Source: Kosakonia oryzae
GTDB lineage: Bacteria; Pseudomonadota; Gammaproteobacteria; Enterobacterales; Enterobacteriaceae
DNA length: 64,000 nt
Reading direction: 5' to 3'
NCBI RefSeq assembly: GCF_001658025.2
Contig: NZ_CP014007.2
Span: 4,340,001 to 4,404,000, forward strand
The notes under the pieces are model-generated. The model ran no database searches and was not told the DNA's origin. It saw only the letters and a list, made by a program, of their open reading frames with translations. The translations under genes and the position numbers were made by a program. Shown piece after piece: positions 40,922 to 50,724 of the stretch (its first letter is position 1; every line of letters begins with the position of its first letter).

Positions 40922-41953
40922 ATGATTAAACTTTCGAATATCACCAAAGTGTTCCAGCAGGGGAACCGTACTATACAGGCGCTGAACAACGTCAGCCTGC
41001 ATGTTCCCGCTGGTCAAATTTATGGCGTTATTGGCGCATCAGGTGCGGGGAAAAGTACGCTTATCCGCTGCGTTAACCTGCTTGAGCGTCCGACGCAAGG
41101 CAGTGTGCTGGTCGATGGCCAGGAACTGACCAAACTCTCTGAAGCGGAATTAACTAAAGCTCGCCGCCAAATTGGCATGATCTTCCAGCACTTTAATCTG
41201 CTGGCATCGCGTACCGTTTTCGGTAACGTCGCATTACCGCTGGAGCTGGATAATACCCCGCGTGACGAGATCCATCGCCGGGTAAAAGAGCTGCTTGATC
41301 TGGTCGGTCTTGGCGATAAACATGACAGTTATCCGGCCAACCTCTCCGGCGGGCAAAAACAGCGCGTGGCTATCGCCCGTGCGCTGGCCAGCAACCCGAA
41401 AGTGTTGCTGTGTGACGAAGCCACCAGCGCGCTGGATCCGGCAACAACACGTTCCATTCTTGAATTGCTGAAAGACATTAACCGTCGCCTCGGTCTGACC
41501 ATTCTGCTGATCACCCATGAAATGGATGTGGTGAAGCGCATTTGCGACTGCGTGGCCGTCATCAGTAACGGTGAATTGATTGAGCAGGATACAGTGAGTG
41601 AAGTCTTCTCCCATCCGAAAACGCCGCTGGCGCAGCAGTTTATTCAGTCCACTCTGCATCTCGATATTCCGGAAGATTATGCACAACGCTTGCAGCCGCA
41701 ACCGCAGGCTGACAGCGTACCAATGTTGCGTATGGAATTTACCGGTCAGTCGGTGGATGCGCCGCTGTTGTCTGAAACCGCGCGTCGTTTCAACGTGAAC
41801 AACAACATTATTAGCGCGCAGATGGATTACGCGGGCGGCGTGAAGTTCGGCATTATGCTGACGGAAATGCACGGCACTCAGCAGGATACCCAGGCGGCCA
41901 TCGCCTGGTTGCAGGAACACCATGTAAAAATAGAGGTACTCGGTTATGTCTGA
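40922..41953 (+). CDS. metN: Methionine ABC importer ATPase MetN
   Basis: This 343-residue ABC ATPase has Walker [10 protein letters not shown], signature L-S-G-G-Q-K-Q-R-V, Walker B V-L-L-C-D-E-A and the switch histidine in I-T-H-E-M. A C-terminal NIL/ACT regulatory domain (about 265-343) binds methionine and causes trans-inhibition. It powers D- and L-methionine uptake. metN overlaps metI by 8 bp (41,946-41,953). Confidence 0.97.
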   Translation: MIKLSNITKVFQQGNRTIQALNNVSLHVPAGQIYGVIGASGAGKSTLIRCVNLLERPTQGSVLVDGQELTKLSEAELTKARRQIGMIFQHFNLLASRTVFGNVALPLELDNTPRDEIHRRVKELLDLVGLGDKHDSYPANLSGGQKQRVAIARALASNPKVLLCDEATSALDPATTRSILELLKDINRRLGLTILLITHEMDVVKRICDCVAVISNGELIEQDTVSEVFSHPKTPLAQQFIQSTLHLDIPEDYAQRLQPQPQADSVPMLRMEFTGQSVDAPLLSETARRFNVNNNIISAQMDYAGGVKFGIMLTEMHGTQQDTQAAIAWLQEHHVKIEVLGYV

Positions 41954-42599
41954 GGCAATGATGTGGCTCTTTGCCCGCAGCATCTGGGAAACACTGTTTA
42001 TGACCTTTGCCTCCGGTCTGCTGGGTTTTGTCGTGGGTCTGCCGTTTGGCGTGCTGTTGTATGTCACGCGTCCGGGTCAGATCATGCAGAATCCGGGTCT
42101 GTATCGGGTGATCTCTGCGCTGGTCAACATTTTCCGCTCCATTCCGTTCATTATTTTGTTGGTCTGGATGATTCCTTTTACGCGCGTGATTGTCGGCACC
42201 TCAATTGGTCTGTACGCCGTCATTGTTCCGCTGACGGTTGGTGCCGCGCCGTTTATCGCCCGTATGGTGGAAAACACCTTGCTGGAGCTGCCGGCAGGTT
42301 TGATTGAAGCTTCCCGTGCGATGGGCGCAACGCCGATGCAGATCATCCGCAAAGTGCTGTTGCCGGAGGCGCTGCCGGGCCTCATCAATGCTGCGACCAT
42401 TACGCTGATTACCCTCGTGGGTTATTCCGCAATGGGCGGCGCCGTCGGTGCCGGCGGTCTGGGGCAACTGGGGATCCAGTACGGCTATGTGACCTATAAC
42501 CCATTAGTAATGAATACCGTACTGATATTACTCGTGGTTCTGGTTTACTTAATTCAGTTCGCGGGCGATCGTATCGTCCGGGCAGTGACGCACAAATAA
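41946..42599 (+). CDS. metI: Methionine ABC importer permease MetI
   Basis: This 217-residue permease has five predicted membrane helices and the cytoplasmic EAA coupling loop [15 protein letters not shown]. It is the same length as E. coli MetI. Two copies pair with two MetN subunits in the inner membrane. Confidence 0.96.
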   Translation: MSEAMMWLFARSIWETLFMTFASGLLGFVVGLPFGVLLYVTRPGQIMQNPGLYRVISALVNIFRSIPFIILLVWMIPFTRVIVGTSIGLYAVIVPLTVGAAPFIARMVENTLLELPAGLIEASRAMGATPMQIIRKVLLPEALPGLINAATITLITLVGYSAMGGAVGAGGLGQLGIQYGYVTYNPLVMNTVLILLVVLVYLIQFAGDRIVRAVTHK

Positions 42600-42638
42600 C
42601 GTTACACAACATAACGACTCTGAGAGAAGGGAAATAAC

Positions 42639-43454
42639 ATGGCTTTTAAATTCAAGACCTTTGCAGCGGTAGGTGCTCTGCTTGGTTCTCTGGTGCTGGT
42701 CGGATGCGGCCAGGATGAAAAGGATCCGAATCACATCAAAGTCGGTGTGATTGTTGGTGCTGAACAACAGGTTGCCGAAGTCGCACAGAAAGTTGCGAAA
42801 GAGAAATATGGCCTCGACGTTGAGCTGGTGACTTTTAACGACTACGTGCTGCCAAACGAAGCGCTGAGCAAAGGCGATATCGATGCTAACGCCTTCCAGC
42901 ACAAACCGTACCTCGATCAGCAGATCAAAGATCGCGGTTTCAAACTGGTTCCGGTCGGCAATACTTTTGTTTATCCGATCGCAGGCTATTCCAAAAAAAT
43001 CAAATCACTGTCTGAATTGCAGGATGGTTCTCAGGTCGCCGTGCCAAACGATCCGACTAACCTCGGCCGTTCCCTGCTGCTGTTGCAGAAACAGGGTCTG
43101 ATCAAACTGAAAGACGGCGTGGGCTTGATGCCGACCGTACTGGATATCACCGAAAACCCGAAAAACCTGAAGATTGTTGAGCTGGAAGCGCCGCAGCTGC
43201 CGCGTTCTCTGGATGACGCACAGATTGCACTGGCGGTGATCAACACCACTTACGCCAGCCAGATCGGCCTGACTCCGGCAAAAGACGGTATCTTCGTTGA
43301 AGATAAAGACTCCCCGTACGTGAACCTGATCGTTGCCCGTGAAGATAACAAAGACGCTGAAAACGTGAAAAAATTCGTTCAGGCTTTCCAGTCTGATGAA
43401 GTGAGTGAAGCGGCGAACAAAGTCTTCAATGGCGGCGCGGTGAAAGGCTGGTAA
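42639..43454 (+). CDS. metQ: Methionine-binding lipoprotein MetQ
   Basis: This 271-residue NlpA-family substrate-binding protein has a lipoprotein signal ending L-V-G-C (Cys23). The binding fold shows H-I-K-V-G-V-I-V-G-A-E-Q, N-A-F-Q-H-K-P-Y-L-D and V-P-N-D-P-T-N-L-G-R. It delivers methionine to MetNI. It lies 39 bp after metI and is followed by a strong terminator. Confidence 0.97.
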   Translation: MAFKFKTFAAVGALLGSLVLVGCGQDEKDPNHIKVGVIVGAEQQVAEVAQKVAKEKYGLDVELVTFNDYVLPNEALSKGDIDANAFQHKPYLDQQIKDRGFKLVPVGNTFVYPIAGYSKKIKSLSELQDGSQVAVPNDPTNLGRSLLLLQKQGLIKLKDGVGLMPTVLDITENPKNLKIVELEAPQLPRSLDDAQIALAVINTTYASQIGLTPAKDGIFVEDKDSPYVNLIVAREDNKDAENVKKFVQAFQSDEVSEAANKVFNGGAVKGW

Positions 43455-43478
43455 TCTCTTCAGTCTGTAATATCATTC

Positions 43479-43500
43479 AAGGCGGGCGAAAGCCCGCCTT
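43479..43500 (+). terminator. metNIQ terminator
   Basis: The 9-bp stem AAGGCGGGC/GCCCGCCTT with a GAAA tetraloop is followed by GTCATTTGTG. The stem is strong but the T tract is poor. Confidence 0.75.
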
Positions 43501-43562
43501 GTCATTTGTGCACGTCCCTGATTCAATAAGCGGCGTTAAGAAAATCACTTTGAGGAAAGATT

Positions 43563-43970
43563 ATGCGTGCTTTACCGATCTGTTTATTAGCACTCATGTT
43601 GAGCGGCTGCTCCCTGCTAAGCAGATCCCCTGTCGAACCGGTACAAAGTAGCGCAGTGACGCCAAAATCAGAGCCGGTAAAACCGAAAGTGACACGCCCT
43701 GCCCCAGTGCGCATCATCACTGATGCACAAGATTTAGTGGGTAAACCGTTCCGCGATCTGGGTGAAGTAACCGGTGAATCCTGTCAGGCAAGCAACCAGG
43801 ACTCTCCGCCGAACATCCCGACCGCCCGCAAACGCATGCAGATTAATGCCTCGAAAAAAGCCAAAGCCAATGCCGTTCTGCTGCATAGCTGTGAAGTGAC
43901 CAGCGGTACGCCGGGCTGCTACCGCCAGGCCATCTGCGTGGGTTCCGCACTCGACGTTTCGGCAAAATGA
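43563..43970 (+). CDS. rcsF: Outer-membrane lipoprotein RcsF
   Basis: This 135-residue lipoprotein (E. coli 134) has lipobox L-S-G-C (Cys16) and a proline-rich linker (about 25-50). The disulfide domain has four cysteines (E-S-C-Q, H-S-C-E, G-C-Y-R, A-I-C-V). RcsF senses outer-membrane and LPS damage, is threaded through BamA-porin complexes and relieves IgaA inhibition of the Rcs phosphorelay. BamA is at the right end of this window. Its stop overlaps the trmO start (ATGA). Confidence 0.96.
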   Translation: MRALPICLLALMLSGCSLLSRSPVEPVQSSAVTPKSEPVKPKVTRPAPVRIITDAQDLVGKPFRDLGEVTGESCQASNQDSPPNIPTARKRMQINASKKAKANAVLLHSCEVTSGTPGCYRQAICVGSALDVSAK

Positions 43971-44674
43971 ATACCTTTGCTTTCGGGCAAATAGGTGTCA
44001 TCCGTTCACCGTATAAAGAGAAGTTTGCCGTACCGCGCCAGCCGGGTCTGGTGAAACATGGCGGCGGCGAACTTCACTTGCTTCCTCCTTATAATCAACC
44101 CGATGCGGTGCGTGGCCTCGAAGGGTTCAGCCATTTGTGGGTGCTTTTCGTTTTTCATCAAACGATGGATGGCGGATGGCGTCCTACCGTGCGCCCGCCG
44201 CGGCTCGGGGGTAATGCAAGAATGGGCGTGTTCGCCACGCGATCAACGTTTCGCCCCAATCCAATCGGCATGTCGCTGGTCGAATTAAACGGGATCCGCT
44301 GTCATAAAGATCAGGTGATTTTACAGCTCGGTAGCCTGGATCTGGTTGATGGCACGCCGGTTGTGGATATCAAACCTTATCTGCCCTTTGCCGAAGCCGT
44401 GCCCGATGCGCAGGCCAGTTACGCGCAGCAGGCGCCGGTTGCCGATATCCCGGTTAGCTTTACACCCGACGTGGAGTCGCAGCTTAGCGGGCTGGAAAAG
44501 CGTTATCCCCACTTCAAAGCCTTTTTGCTGGAAGTGCTGGCGCAGGATCCGCGTCCGGCCTACCGAAAAGAGGAAGAGCAAGGGAAGACTTACGCCGTCT
44601 GGCTGCTGGATTTTAATGTGCGCTGGCGCGTAACGGCGACAGGATTCGAAGTCTTTGCGCTGGAAGCACGCTAA
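43967..44674 (+). CDS. trmO: tRNA (N6-threonylcarbamoyladenosine(37)-N6)-methyltransferase TrmO
   Basis: This 235-residue protein (E. coli YaeB/TsaA, 235 aa) has an N-terminal single-sheeted beta-barrel SAM-binding domain: F-G-Q-I-G-V-I-R-S-P, G-F-S-H-L-W-V-L-F-V-F-H and A-T-R-S-T-F-R-P-N-P-I-G-M-S-L. A small C-terminal domain follows. It methylates t6A37 of tRNA-Thr(GGU) to m6t6A. It is coupled to rcsF by a 4-bp overlap. Confidence 0.95.
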   Translation: MNTFAFGQIGVIRSPYKEKFAVPRQPGLVKHGGGELHLLPPYNQPDAVRGLEGFSHLWVLFVFHQTMDGGWRPTVRPPRLGGNARMGVFATRSTFRPNPIGMSLVELNGIRCHKDQVILQLGSLDLVDGTPVVDIKPYLPFAEAVPDAQASYAQQAPVADIPVSFTPDVESQLSGLEKRYPHFKAFLLEVLAQDPRPAYRKEEEQGKTYAVWLLDFNVRWRVTATGFEVFALEAR

Positions 44675-44786
44675 TTTTATTCCCCTCTCTTTTGGCATCT
44701 CTGCCAGGCTGATAAACTAAACCACTTTTTTTGTGTCAGGCCTGATTTCGGGCCTGTTCCGATTGTCCAAATGGAACCGTAACAAC

Positions 44787-46505
44787 ATGCGTACTAGCCA
44801 ATACTTGCTCTCCACTCTTAAGGAGACGCCTGCCGACGCCGAAGTCATCAGCCACCAGCTGATGCTGCGCGCCGGGATGATCCGCAAACTGGCCTCCGGG
44901 TTATACACCTGGCTGCCGACCGGTCTGCGCGTCCTGAAAAAAGTCGAAAACATCGTGCGTGAAGAGATGAATAACGCCGGTGCGATTGAGGTGTCCATGC
45001 CAGTGGTGCAGCCAGCCGATCTGTGGCAGGAAAGCGGCCGCTGGGAGCAGTATGGCCCGGAACTGCTGCGTTTTGTTGATCGCGGCGATCGCCCGTTCGT
45101 CCTCGGCCCGACTCATGAAGAAGTCATCACCGATCTGATCCGTAACGAGCTGAATTCCTACAAACAGCTGCCGCTGAACTTCTTCCAGATCCAGACTAAG
45201 TTCCGCGATGAAGTGCGCCCGCGCTTTGGCGTTATGCGTTCCCGCGAATTCCTGATGAAAGATGCTTACTCTTTCCATACCTCTCAGGAATCCTTGCAGG
45301 AAACCTATGACGCAATGTATGCCGCCTACAGCAAAATCTTCAGCCGTATGGGGCTGGATTTCCGCGCTGTACAGGCCGATACCGGCTCGATCGGCGGTAG
45401 CGCATCCCATGAATTCCAGGTGCTGGCGCAGAGCGGTGAAGATGATGTGATCTTCTCTGACTCCTCCGATTTCGCCGCCAACATCGAGTTTGCTGAAGCG
45501 CTGGCGCCAAAAGAACCGCGCGCCGCCGCCACGCAGGAAATGACGCTGGTTGATACGCCAAACGCGAAAACCATCGCCGAGCTGGTTGAACAGTTCAACC
45601 TGCCGATTGAGAAAACGGTAAAAACGCTGCTGGTGAAAGCCGTTGAAGGCAGCAGCTACCCGCTGGTCGCGCTGCTGGTACGCGGCGATCACGAGCTGAA
45701 CGAAGTGAAAGCGGAAAAACTGCCGCAGGTTGCTGCGCCGTTAACTTTCGCCACCGAAGCGGAAATTCGCGCCGTGGTCAATGCCGGTCCAGGCTCCCTT
45801 GGTCCGGTTAATATGCCAATTCCTGTGGTGATCGACCGTACCGTTGCCGCGATGAGCGACTTCTCTGCAGGCGCGAACATCGACGGTAAACACTACTTCG
45901 GTATCAACTGGGATCGCGATGTCGTGACGCCGGAAGTGGCCGATATCCGTAACGTTGTCGCTGGCGATCCAAGCCCGGACGGTAAAGGTACGCTGCTGAT
46001 TAAACGCGGTATCGAAGTGGGTCATATTTTCCAGCTCGGCACCAAGTACTCCCAGGCGCTGAACGCGGCGGTACAGGGTGAAGATGGCCGCAACCAGATC
46101 CTGACCATGGGCTGCTACGGTATCGGTGTAACGCGCGTGGTGGCCGCGGCGATCGAGCAGAACAACGACGAGCGCGGGATCATCTGGCCGGACGCTATCG
46201 CGCCGTTCCAGGTTGCGCTGCTGCCGATGAACATGCACAAATCCTACCGTGTGCAGGAACTGGCGGAAAAACTCTACGCCGAACTGCGCGCGCAGGGTAT
46301 TGAAGTGCTGATGGATGACCGTAAAGAGCGTCCGGGCGTGATGTTTGCTGATATGGAACTGATCGGTATCCCGCACACGGTGGTGATCGGCGATCGCAAC
46401 CTCGACAACGACGATATTGAATACAAATATCGTCGCAACGGCGAGAAGCAGCTCATCAAAACCGGCGACATCCTTGATTACCTGGTGAAAGCCATTAAAG
46501 GCTAA
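44787..46505 (+). CDS. proS: Prolyl-tRNA synthetase ProS
   Basis: This 572-residue class II synthetase has the same length as E. coli ProS. Motif 2 is [10 protein letters not shown] and motif 3 is G-C-Y-G-I-G-V-T-R. An inserted editing domain of about 180 residues lies between them (about 224-407), with K279-equivalent text [10 protein letters not shown]. The anticodon-binding domain is C-terminal. The start is the ATG at 44787 ([12 protein letters not shown]), matching the family; an upstream in-frame ATG would add 18 unrelated residues. Confidence 0.97.
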   Translation: MRTSQYLLSTLKETPADAEVISHQLMLRAGMIRKLASGLYTWLPTGLRVLKKVENIVREEMNNAGAIEVSMPVVQPADLWQESGRWEQYGPELLRFVDRGDRPFVLGPTHEEVITDLIRNELNSYKQLPLNFFQIQTKFRDEVRPRFGVMRSREFLMKDAYSFHTSQESLQETYDAMYAAYSKIFSRMGLDFRAVQADTGSIGGSASHEFQVLAQSGEDDVIFSDSSDFAANIEFAEALAPKEPRAAATQEMTLVDTPNAKTIAELVEQFNLPIEKTVKTLLVKAVEGSSYPLVALLVRGDHELNEVKAEKLPQVAAPLTFATEAEIRAVVNAGPGSLGPVNMPIPVVIDRTVAAMSDFSAGANIDGKHYFGINWDRDVVTPEVADIRNVVAGDPSPDGKGTLLIKRGIEVGHIFQLGTKYSQALNAAVQGEDGRNQILTMGCYGIGVTRVVAAAIEQNNDERGIIWPDAIAPFQVALLPMNMHKSYRVQELAEKLYAELRAQGIEVLMDDRKERPGVMFADMELIGIPHTVVIGDRNLDNDDIEYKYRRNGEKQLIKTGDILDYLVKAIKG

Positions 46506-46511
46506 GCCGAC

Positions 46512-46538
46512 AAAAAGCCCCGCGAGCGGGGCTTTTTT
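46512..46538 (+). terminator. proS terminator
   Basis: The stem AGCCCCGC/GCGGGGCT (46516-46533) is flanked by a run of A and a run of T, six bases after the stop codon. It may also serve convergent nlpE. Confidence 0.9.
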
Positions 46539-46552
46539 ATGGTGCCGGAGGC

Positions 46553-47248
46553 TTAATCATCACAGTCTTTGTTGGCGCTGAACTGCCCTTTCTTATTAAT
46601 GACCAGCACTTTCTGTGGCGCACCGGTATCCGGATTAGGTTCAAAGGCAAAATGCCCTTCCACCACCAGCAGAATCGGTTTGCTTTCGGTACCGCGCGCC
46701 GCCGCATAATCGCGCTCAAGCTGAGCATTGCTTGCCACTGAAACCTGCTTCCCGGTTGCACAGTCCGTAAATACGGCAGCATCGGCCATATATCGGTACA
46801 TACCGCGCATTGCCATTGGTGTTGCCGGAAGCGACGCTTTCACCGGTTGCAACGTGTAGTTCAGTTGCGAGTGAATCGGATTGCCTTCCCGATCCAGCAT
46901 CTCCAGCGCATCACCCTTCGCACGGAAATACGTTTTATCACCCTGAGTATCGGTAAGGATCAGTTTATCGGCCGTACGCGCCCAATTGCCATAAGAGCCA
47001 AATACCGCCGGACCTTTCCCGCCCTGGTAGCGCTGGTTCATTACCCAACTGCCATCCTTTTCCAGAAACAGCGATGTTTCGATACCTTCACAATCGGCAC
47101 AGGGTAAAACGCCGCGCCAGCTCTGCTGCATCGGTTTCAGCTCTTCAACTTGCGTCGGCTGCACCATTTCGTTATCACCCCGATTATTACAGCCGAAAAG
47201 GGCAAACAACGTACACCCGGCCAGCAGAGATAAAATCGCTTTTTTCAC
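46553..47248 (-). CDS. nlpE: Envelope stress lipoprotein NlpE (CutF)
   Basis: This lipoprotein of about 231 residues has a signal of about 19 residues ending L-F-G-C (Cys20) and an N-terminal domain with the C-x-x-C pair in L-P-C-A-D-C-E-G. A C-terminal OB-like domain has D-C-A-T-G-K and a final D-C. NlpE activates the Cpx response on surface contact or failed lipoprotein or disulfide maturation. I prefer a GTG start at 47246-47248 (VKKAILSLL), with AAGGA seven bases upstream; an ATG at 47287 would add 13 residues before the signal. The tail is shorter than in E. coli (236 aa). Confidence 0.9.
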   Translation of the reverse strand: MKKAILSLLAGCTLFALFGCNNRGDNEMVQPTQVEELKPMQQSWRGVLPCADCEGIETSLFLEKDGSWVMNQRYQGGKGPAVFGSYGNWARTADKLILTDTQGDKTYFRAKGDALEMLDREGNPIHSQLNYTLQPVKASLPATPMAMRGMYRYMADAAVFTDCATGKQVSVASNAQLERDYAAARGTESKPILLVVEGHFAFEPNPDTGAPQKVLVINKKGQFSANKDCDD

Positions 47249-47283
47249 ACTCGATTCCTTATGCTCAATTCTGTTATTGCCCG

Positions 47284-47706
47284 TCACCCATCATGGCGAC
47301 GGACTTTTCCACGCAGCGCTTTTACCGACGACTTTTGCGCCTTGCCCGTTAACCGGCGCTCTTTCGATGCGCGGGTCGGGCGCGTTGCCCGACGGCTCTT
47401 TTGCACTGCGGTCAATTCTTTGATCAATGCCACCAGACGCGCGATCGCTGCTTCGCGATTCATCTCCTGGCTGCGATATTCCTGCGCTTTTATCACAACC
47501 CAGCCATCGCTACTAATCAGATGGTGCGAAGCCTCCAGTAAACGCGCCTTATAATACTCAGGCAGGCTTGACGCCCGGATATCAAAACGCAGGTGAATAG
47601 CGGTCGAACTTTTATTCACATGTTGACCACCCGCACCCTGCGCCCGCACGGCGGTGATCTCCAGCTCATCTTCAGCAATGGAGACAGTGCGGGAGATCGT
47701 AATCAT
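47284..47706 (-). CDS. arfB: Alternative ribosome-rescue factor/peptidyl-tRNA hydrolase ArfB (YaeJ)
   Basis: This 140-residue protein is the same length as E. coli ArfB. The release-factor motif Gly26-Gly27-Gln28 sits in [12 protein letters not shown] basic C-terminal tail rich in K and R ([14 protein letters not shown]) enters the empty mRNA channel of stalled ribosomes. It hydrolyses peptidyl-tRNA on non-stop ribosomes. It overlaps yaeQ by 4 bp. Confidence 0.96.
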   Translation of the reverse strand: MITISRTVSIAEDELEITAVRAQGAGGQHVNKSSTAIHLRFDIRASSLPEYYKARLLEASHHLISSDGWVVIKAQEYRSQEMNREAAIARLVALIKELTAVQKSRRATRPTRASKERRLTGKAQKSSVKALRGKVRRHDG

Positions 47707-48248
47707 GGCTGCTGCCAGGCTTCAAGGTGGATTTCCCGATTATTCGTATCATCGGAAAGCCAGATGGCGCCATCCTGCAAGGTTGCCTGTAGCGTCATGG
47801 TGCGATCGTTGGCAAACGCGCTGAGCGCTGCCAGTTGCTCATCATCCAGATACCAGACGCTTAAATTGTCGAAGCTCGCACAGCGGTTTTGATTTTGCTG
47901 CCACCAGATCTGCGCCGCCCGGGAATTATAGGCAAATAACGCCACGTCTTTCGCCTGTGTGCAGGCTTTCTTCAACCGTTTTTCGTCCGGCAGCCCCAGT
48001 TCGATCCACAAATCAATTCCCAGATAATCATTACGCAGCCAGACTTCCGGCTCATCTTCAGCGCTCAGGCCACGGGTGAATTGCAGCCGCTCATCGGCGT
48101 ATTTGATCCACGCCAGCAGGCGCAACATCATACGCTCCTGGGTTTCGGAAGGATGGCGGGCCAGCGTCAGCGTCGCATCTAAAAACTGATTACGATCCAG
48201 ATCGGCAACATTCACCGTCGCTTTATAAATAGTCGCTTTTAAGGCCAT
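47703..48248 (-). CDS. yaeQ: Conserved protein YaeQ
   Basis: This 181-residue protein has the same length as E. coli YaeQ, starting [20 protein letters not shown]. Structures of the family resemble PD-(D/E)XK nucleases, and the conserved E-x-W / D-x-W-I-E-x-G segment is present (D-L-W-I-E-L-G). Its biochemical role is not established. It is co-transcribed with arfB. Confidence 0.92.
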   Translation of the reverse strand: MALKATIYKATVNVADLDRNQFLDATLTLARHPSETQERMMLRLLAWIKYADERLQFTRGLSAEDEPEVWLRNDYLGIDLWIELGLPDEKRLKKACTQAKDVALFAYNSRAAQIWWQQNQNRCASFDNLSVWYLDDEQLAALSAFANDRTMTLQATLQDGAIWLSDDTNNREIHLEAWQQP

Positions 48249-48443
48249 AACACCACTCCTGCATAAAATGGCCGCTATTGTAGCGAATTCAGGGGCAAAG
48301 CGCTGTTATCTCTTGTGCGCATCATTCGCCATCACGCTGATAATGGCCGATAAGCTATGTTATAGTCGCCTTGCTAAACAGTATTAATCTTCGTAGGCTT
48401 AGTGTTATCTCACAGTAAAGTCAGGTAGCTGACAGGAGGAGAT

Positions 48444-48644
48444 GTGAACAATTATTGTGAGTTAGTACGCAAACGGTATGCGGAAATCGCCAGCGGAGAT
48501 TTGGGGTATATCCCGGATGCGCTGGGGTGCGTGTTGAAAGTGCTGAATGAAATGGCGTCGGATGACACCCTTTCAGAGTCGGTCAGGGAAAAGGCGGCAT
48601 ATGCGGCCGCGAACTTACTGGTGAGCGATTATGTCAATGAATGA
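48444..48644 (+). CDS. yaeP: Small conserved protein YaeP (UPF0253)
   Basis: The 66-residue protein starts [20 protein letters not shown], with a GGAGGA ribosome binding site upstream. It belongs to UPF0253 and has no known function. Its 3' end overlaps the start of rof, so the two are probably translated together. Confidence 0.9.
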   Translation: MNNYCELVRKRYAEIASGDLGYIPDALGCVLKVLNEMASDDTLSESVREKAAYAAANLLVSDYVNE

Positions 48645-48891
48645 TGCCTATCAACCCATCAACTGTGATGACTATGACAATCTTGAACTCGCCTGCCAGC
48701 ATCATCTTTTATTGGCGCTGGAATTGAAAGACGGCGAGGTGCTCAGCGCCAAAGCCAACGATTTAGTCTCACGTAAAAATGTGGAGTATCTGGTAGTGGA
48801 TGTCGCAGGCGTTTCACGCGAAGTACGTCTCGATAAAATTGCCAGCTTCAGCCATCCTGAAATCGGCACCGTCGTGGTGAGCGAGTCCTGA
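48637..48891 (+). CDS. rof: Rho-binding antiterminator Rof (YaeO)
   Basis: This 84-residue protein matches E. coli Rof (84 aa): N-D[17 protein letters not shown]. It is a small Sm-like acidic protein that binds Rho near its primary RNA-binding site and inhibits Rho-dependent termination. I choose the ATG at 48637 to match the family; an ATG two codons upstream is also possible. It overlaps yaeP by 8 bp. Confidence 0.94.
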   Translation: MNDAYQPINCDDYDNLELACQHHLLLALELKDGEVLSAKANDLVSRKNVEYLVVDVAGVSREVRLDKIASFSHPEIGTVVVSES

Positions 48892-48899
48892 TATTCAAC

Positions 48900-48917
48900 G
48901 GGCAGCGCAGGCTGCCC
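48900..48917. terminator. Hairpin between convergent rof and tilS
   Basis: GGGCAGC (48900-48906) pairs with GCTGCCC (48911-48917), and the element abuts the tilS stop at 48919. On the plus strand it is followed by TCTACTTTT. It may terminate rof and shield tilS. Confidence 0.6.
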
Positions 48918-48918
48918 T

Positions 48919-50211
48919 CTACTTTTCCCACACCAGCTTCACGCCTTCCTGTCCGGCCGTTTTCAGCCCTTGTTGCGTAACAAACACACCCGCCGCCGCG
49001 ATTAACGTTTCGCCATAGAACAGCAGCGGTGTGGTGTCCCGCCGCCAGGGCGCCACGCCGAGCTCCTGCCAGATTTTTTTCAGTTTACGTCCGCCATGAC
49101 GACCGGCGATATGTAGCAAACCAGACGCCTGGAAACGCACAGAAACCCTCTCTTCCGCAGTCGGCGCCCGCAATTCCCCGCCGGCAATCAGCGACAGTTC
49201 ACCCAGCCCGGCCGGTAACAACAGCGGCTTAAAAGGCATCGGCCAGTTCAGTTGCGTATTACGCTGGCTGGGCTGCGTTTTAATCCAGTAGAGATTGCCC
49301 TGAAAACGACGCACTTCATACTCACCCAGCCGCAGGCAAGGCTCCGCATCGTCACGCGCCTGCGCTACTTCAAACCACAAGCGGTTAAGCATTGCGCGGG
49401 ACGGCATTACCGCGCCCTGCTGCGCCAGCCAGCGGCGTAACAGGGCGTTGCGGCGAACTTCGCTCAGCATCTGCAAGGCCGCAATGCTCAGCGCCCCTTT
49501 CTCCGTGGCCGCCGCCAGTTCGTCAGCCAGTAGCTCATCCAGTAATTGCTCCTGCTCTCCACAAAGCGCAGCGCTTCGCGCAACGGCATCGGCGAAATGC
49601 GGCCAGCGCGCCGTCAGTAGCGGCAGTACCTGCAGGCGCAAAAAGTTACGGTCATAATGGGCATCAGCGTTACTTTCATCCTCAATCCAGCGCAAATCAT
49701 GCAGCTGCGCCCATTGATGCAGGGTGTCACGCGAAAAGTTGAGCAGCGGACGGATAAGCTGCGTTCCGGCAAAGGGCAAACTTTGCGGCATCGCGGCAAG
49801 CCCTGCCGGCCCACTGCCGCGCTTAAGCGCCAGCAGTACGGTTTCGCACTGATCATCCAGATGCTGCGCGGTAAGCAGCACTTCGCCGGGCTTCAACGCC
49901 TGGCGAAATGCCTGATAGCGCGCTTTCCGCGCCTGTGCTTCAATGCCCTCACCATTATCGACCAGCGTCACGTATTGCACCGTTAGCGGGATCTGCCAGA
50001 GTTCGCAAAGCGACTGGCAATGTTCAACCCATGCATTCGCATGCGGACTAAGCCCATGATGGATATGAATTGCTCGTAACCGGATCTCGGGCAGTTGCTC
50101 GCGCCAGAGCATCATTTGGTGCAGCAGCACGGTTGAATCCAGCCCGCCGCTGAAGGCCACCAAAAACTGGCGTGATGCAGTGGGTAATGGCGCGAAAAGT
50201 GGCGTGGTCAT
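48919..50211 (-). CDS. tilS: tRNA(Ile)-lysidine synthase TilS
   Basis: This 430-residue N-type ATP pyrophosphatase has the P-loop S-G-G-L-D-S at about 20-25. [15 protein letters not shown] and R-W-I-E-D-E-S-N follow. The C-terminal domains include [13 protein letters not shown] and P-L-L-F-Y-G. It adds lysine to C34 of tRNA-Ile(CAU), which changes decoding from AUG to AUA, and is essential in most bacteria. Length and order match E. coli. Confidence 0.96.
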   Translation of the reverse strand: MTTPLFAPLPTASRQFLVAFSGGLDSTVLLHQMMLWREQLPEIRLRAIHIHHGLSPHANAWVEHCQSLCELWQIPLTVQYVTLVDNGEGIEAQARKARYQAFRQALKPGEVLLTAQHLDDQCETVLLALKRGSGPAGLAAMPQSLPFAGTQLIRPLLNFSRDTLHQWAQLHDLRWIEDESNADAHYDRNFLRLQVLPLLTARWPHFADAVARSAALCGEQEQLLDELLADELAAATEKGALSIAALQMLSEVRRNALLRRWLAQQGAVMPSRAMLNRLWFEVAQARDDAEPCLRLGEYEVRRFQGNLYWIKTQPSQRNTQLNWPMPFKPLLLPAGLGELSLIAGGELRAPTAEERVSVRFQASGLLHIAGRHGGRKLKKIWQELGVAPWRRDTTPLLFYGETLIAAAGVFVTQQGLKTAGQEGVKLVWEK

Positions 50212-50276
50212 AGTGGTATGTCAAAAACGGAAACGATGCCCGGCACGTTACCGGGCATCGCGCTGTGTGGCAAGTA

Positions 50277-50666
50277 TTACTGCTGGTAAAGCTCCAGCGG
50301 CAAGCCATCGGGATCGTTAAAGAAGGTGAAACGTTTATCGGTGCAGGGATCGACGCGTATTGCTTCACACTTCACGCCGTGCGATTCCAGATGTGCCACC
50401 GCCTGGTCGATATCATCCACGCTGAACGCCAGATGGCGCAGACCGCACGCTTCCGGGCGGCTGGGACGCGCAGGCGGAAACGGAAAAGAGAACAGCTCAA
50501 TCACATACTGCCCGTTCAGCGCCAGATCGCCTTTCCACGAATCGCGCGCCTCGCGATAAACTTCACTCTGTAGCGTAAAGCCAAGGATATCGCAGTAGAA
50601 CGCTTTGCTTGCAGCATAATCCGTGGCGATGATCGCAATGTGATGTACCTGTTTTAAACCCAGCAT
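50277..50666 (-). CDS. yaeR: VOC-family protein YaeR (glyoxalase I-like)
   Basis: This 129-residue single VOC domain starts MLGLKQVHHIAIIATDY. Probable metal ligands are His in H-H-I-A, Glu in Y-V-I-E-L-F-S, His in L-R-H-L-A-F and Glu in L-P-L-E-L-Y, the glyoxalase/dioxygenase pattern. Its substrate is unknown; it is sometimes called gloA2. The start is the ATG at 50664-50666, preceded by GGAGAAA. Confidence 0.92.
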   Translation of the reverse strand: MLGLKQVHHIAIIATDYAASKAFYCDILGFTLQSEVYREARDSWKGDLALNGQYVIELFSFPFPPARPSRPEACGLRHLAFSVDDIDQAVAHLESHGVKCEAIRVDPCTDKRFTFFNDPDGLPLELYQQ

Positions 50667-50724
50667 AGTTTCTCCTTTTCTCAATGCCTGAACGTTACCC
50701 CCGCCCTCTTCAGGTCGCAATAGA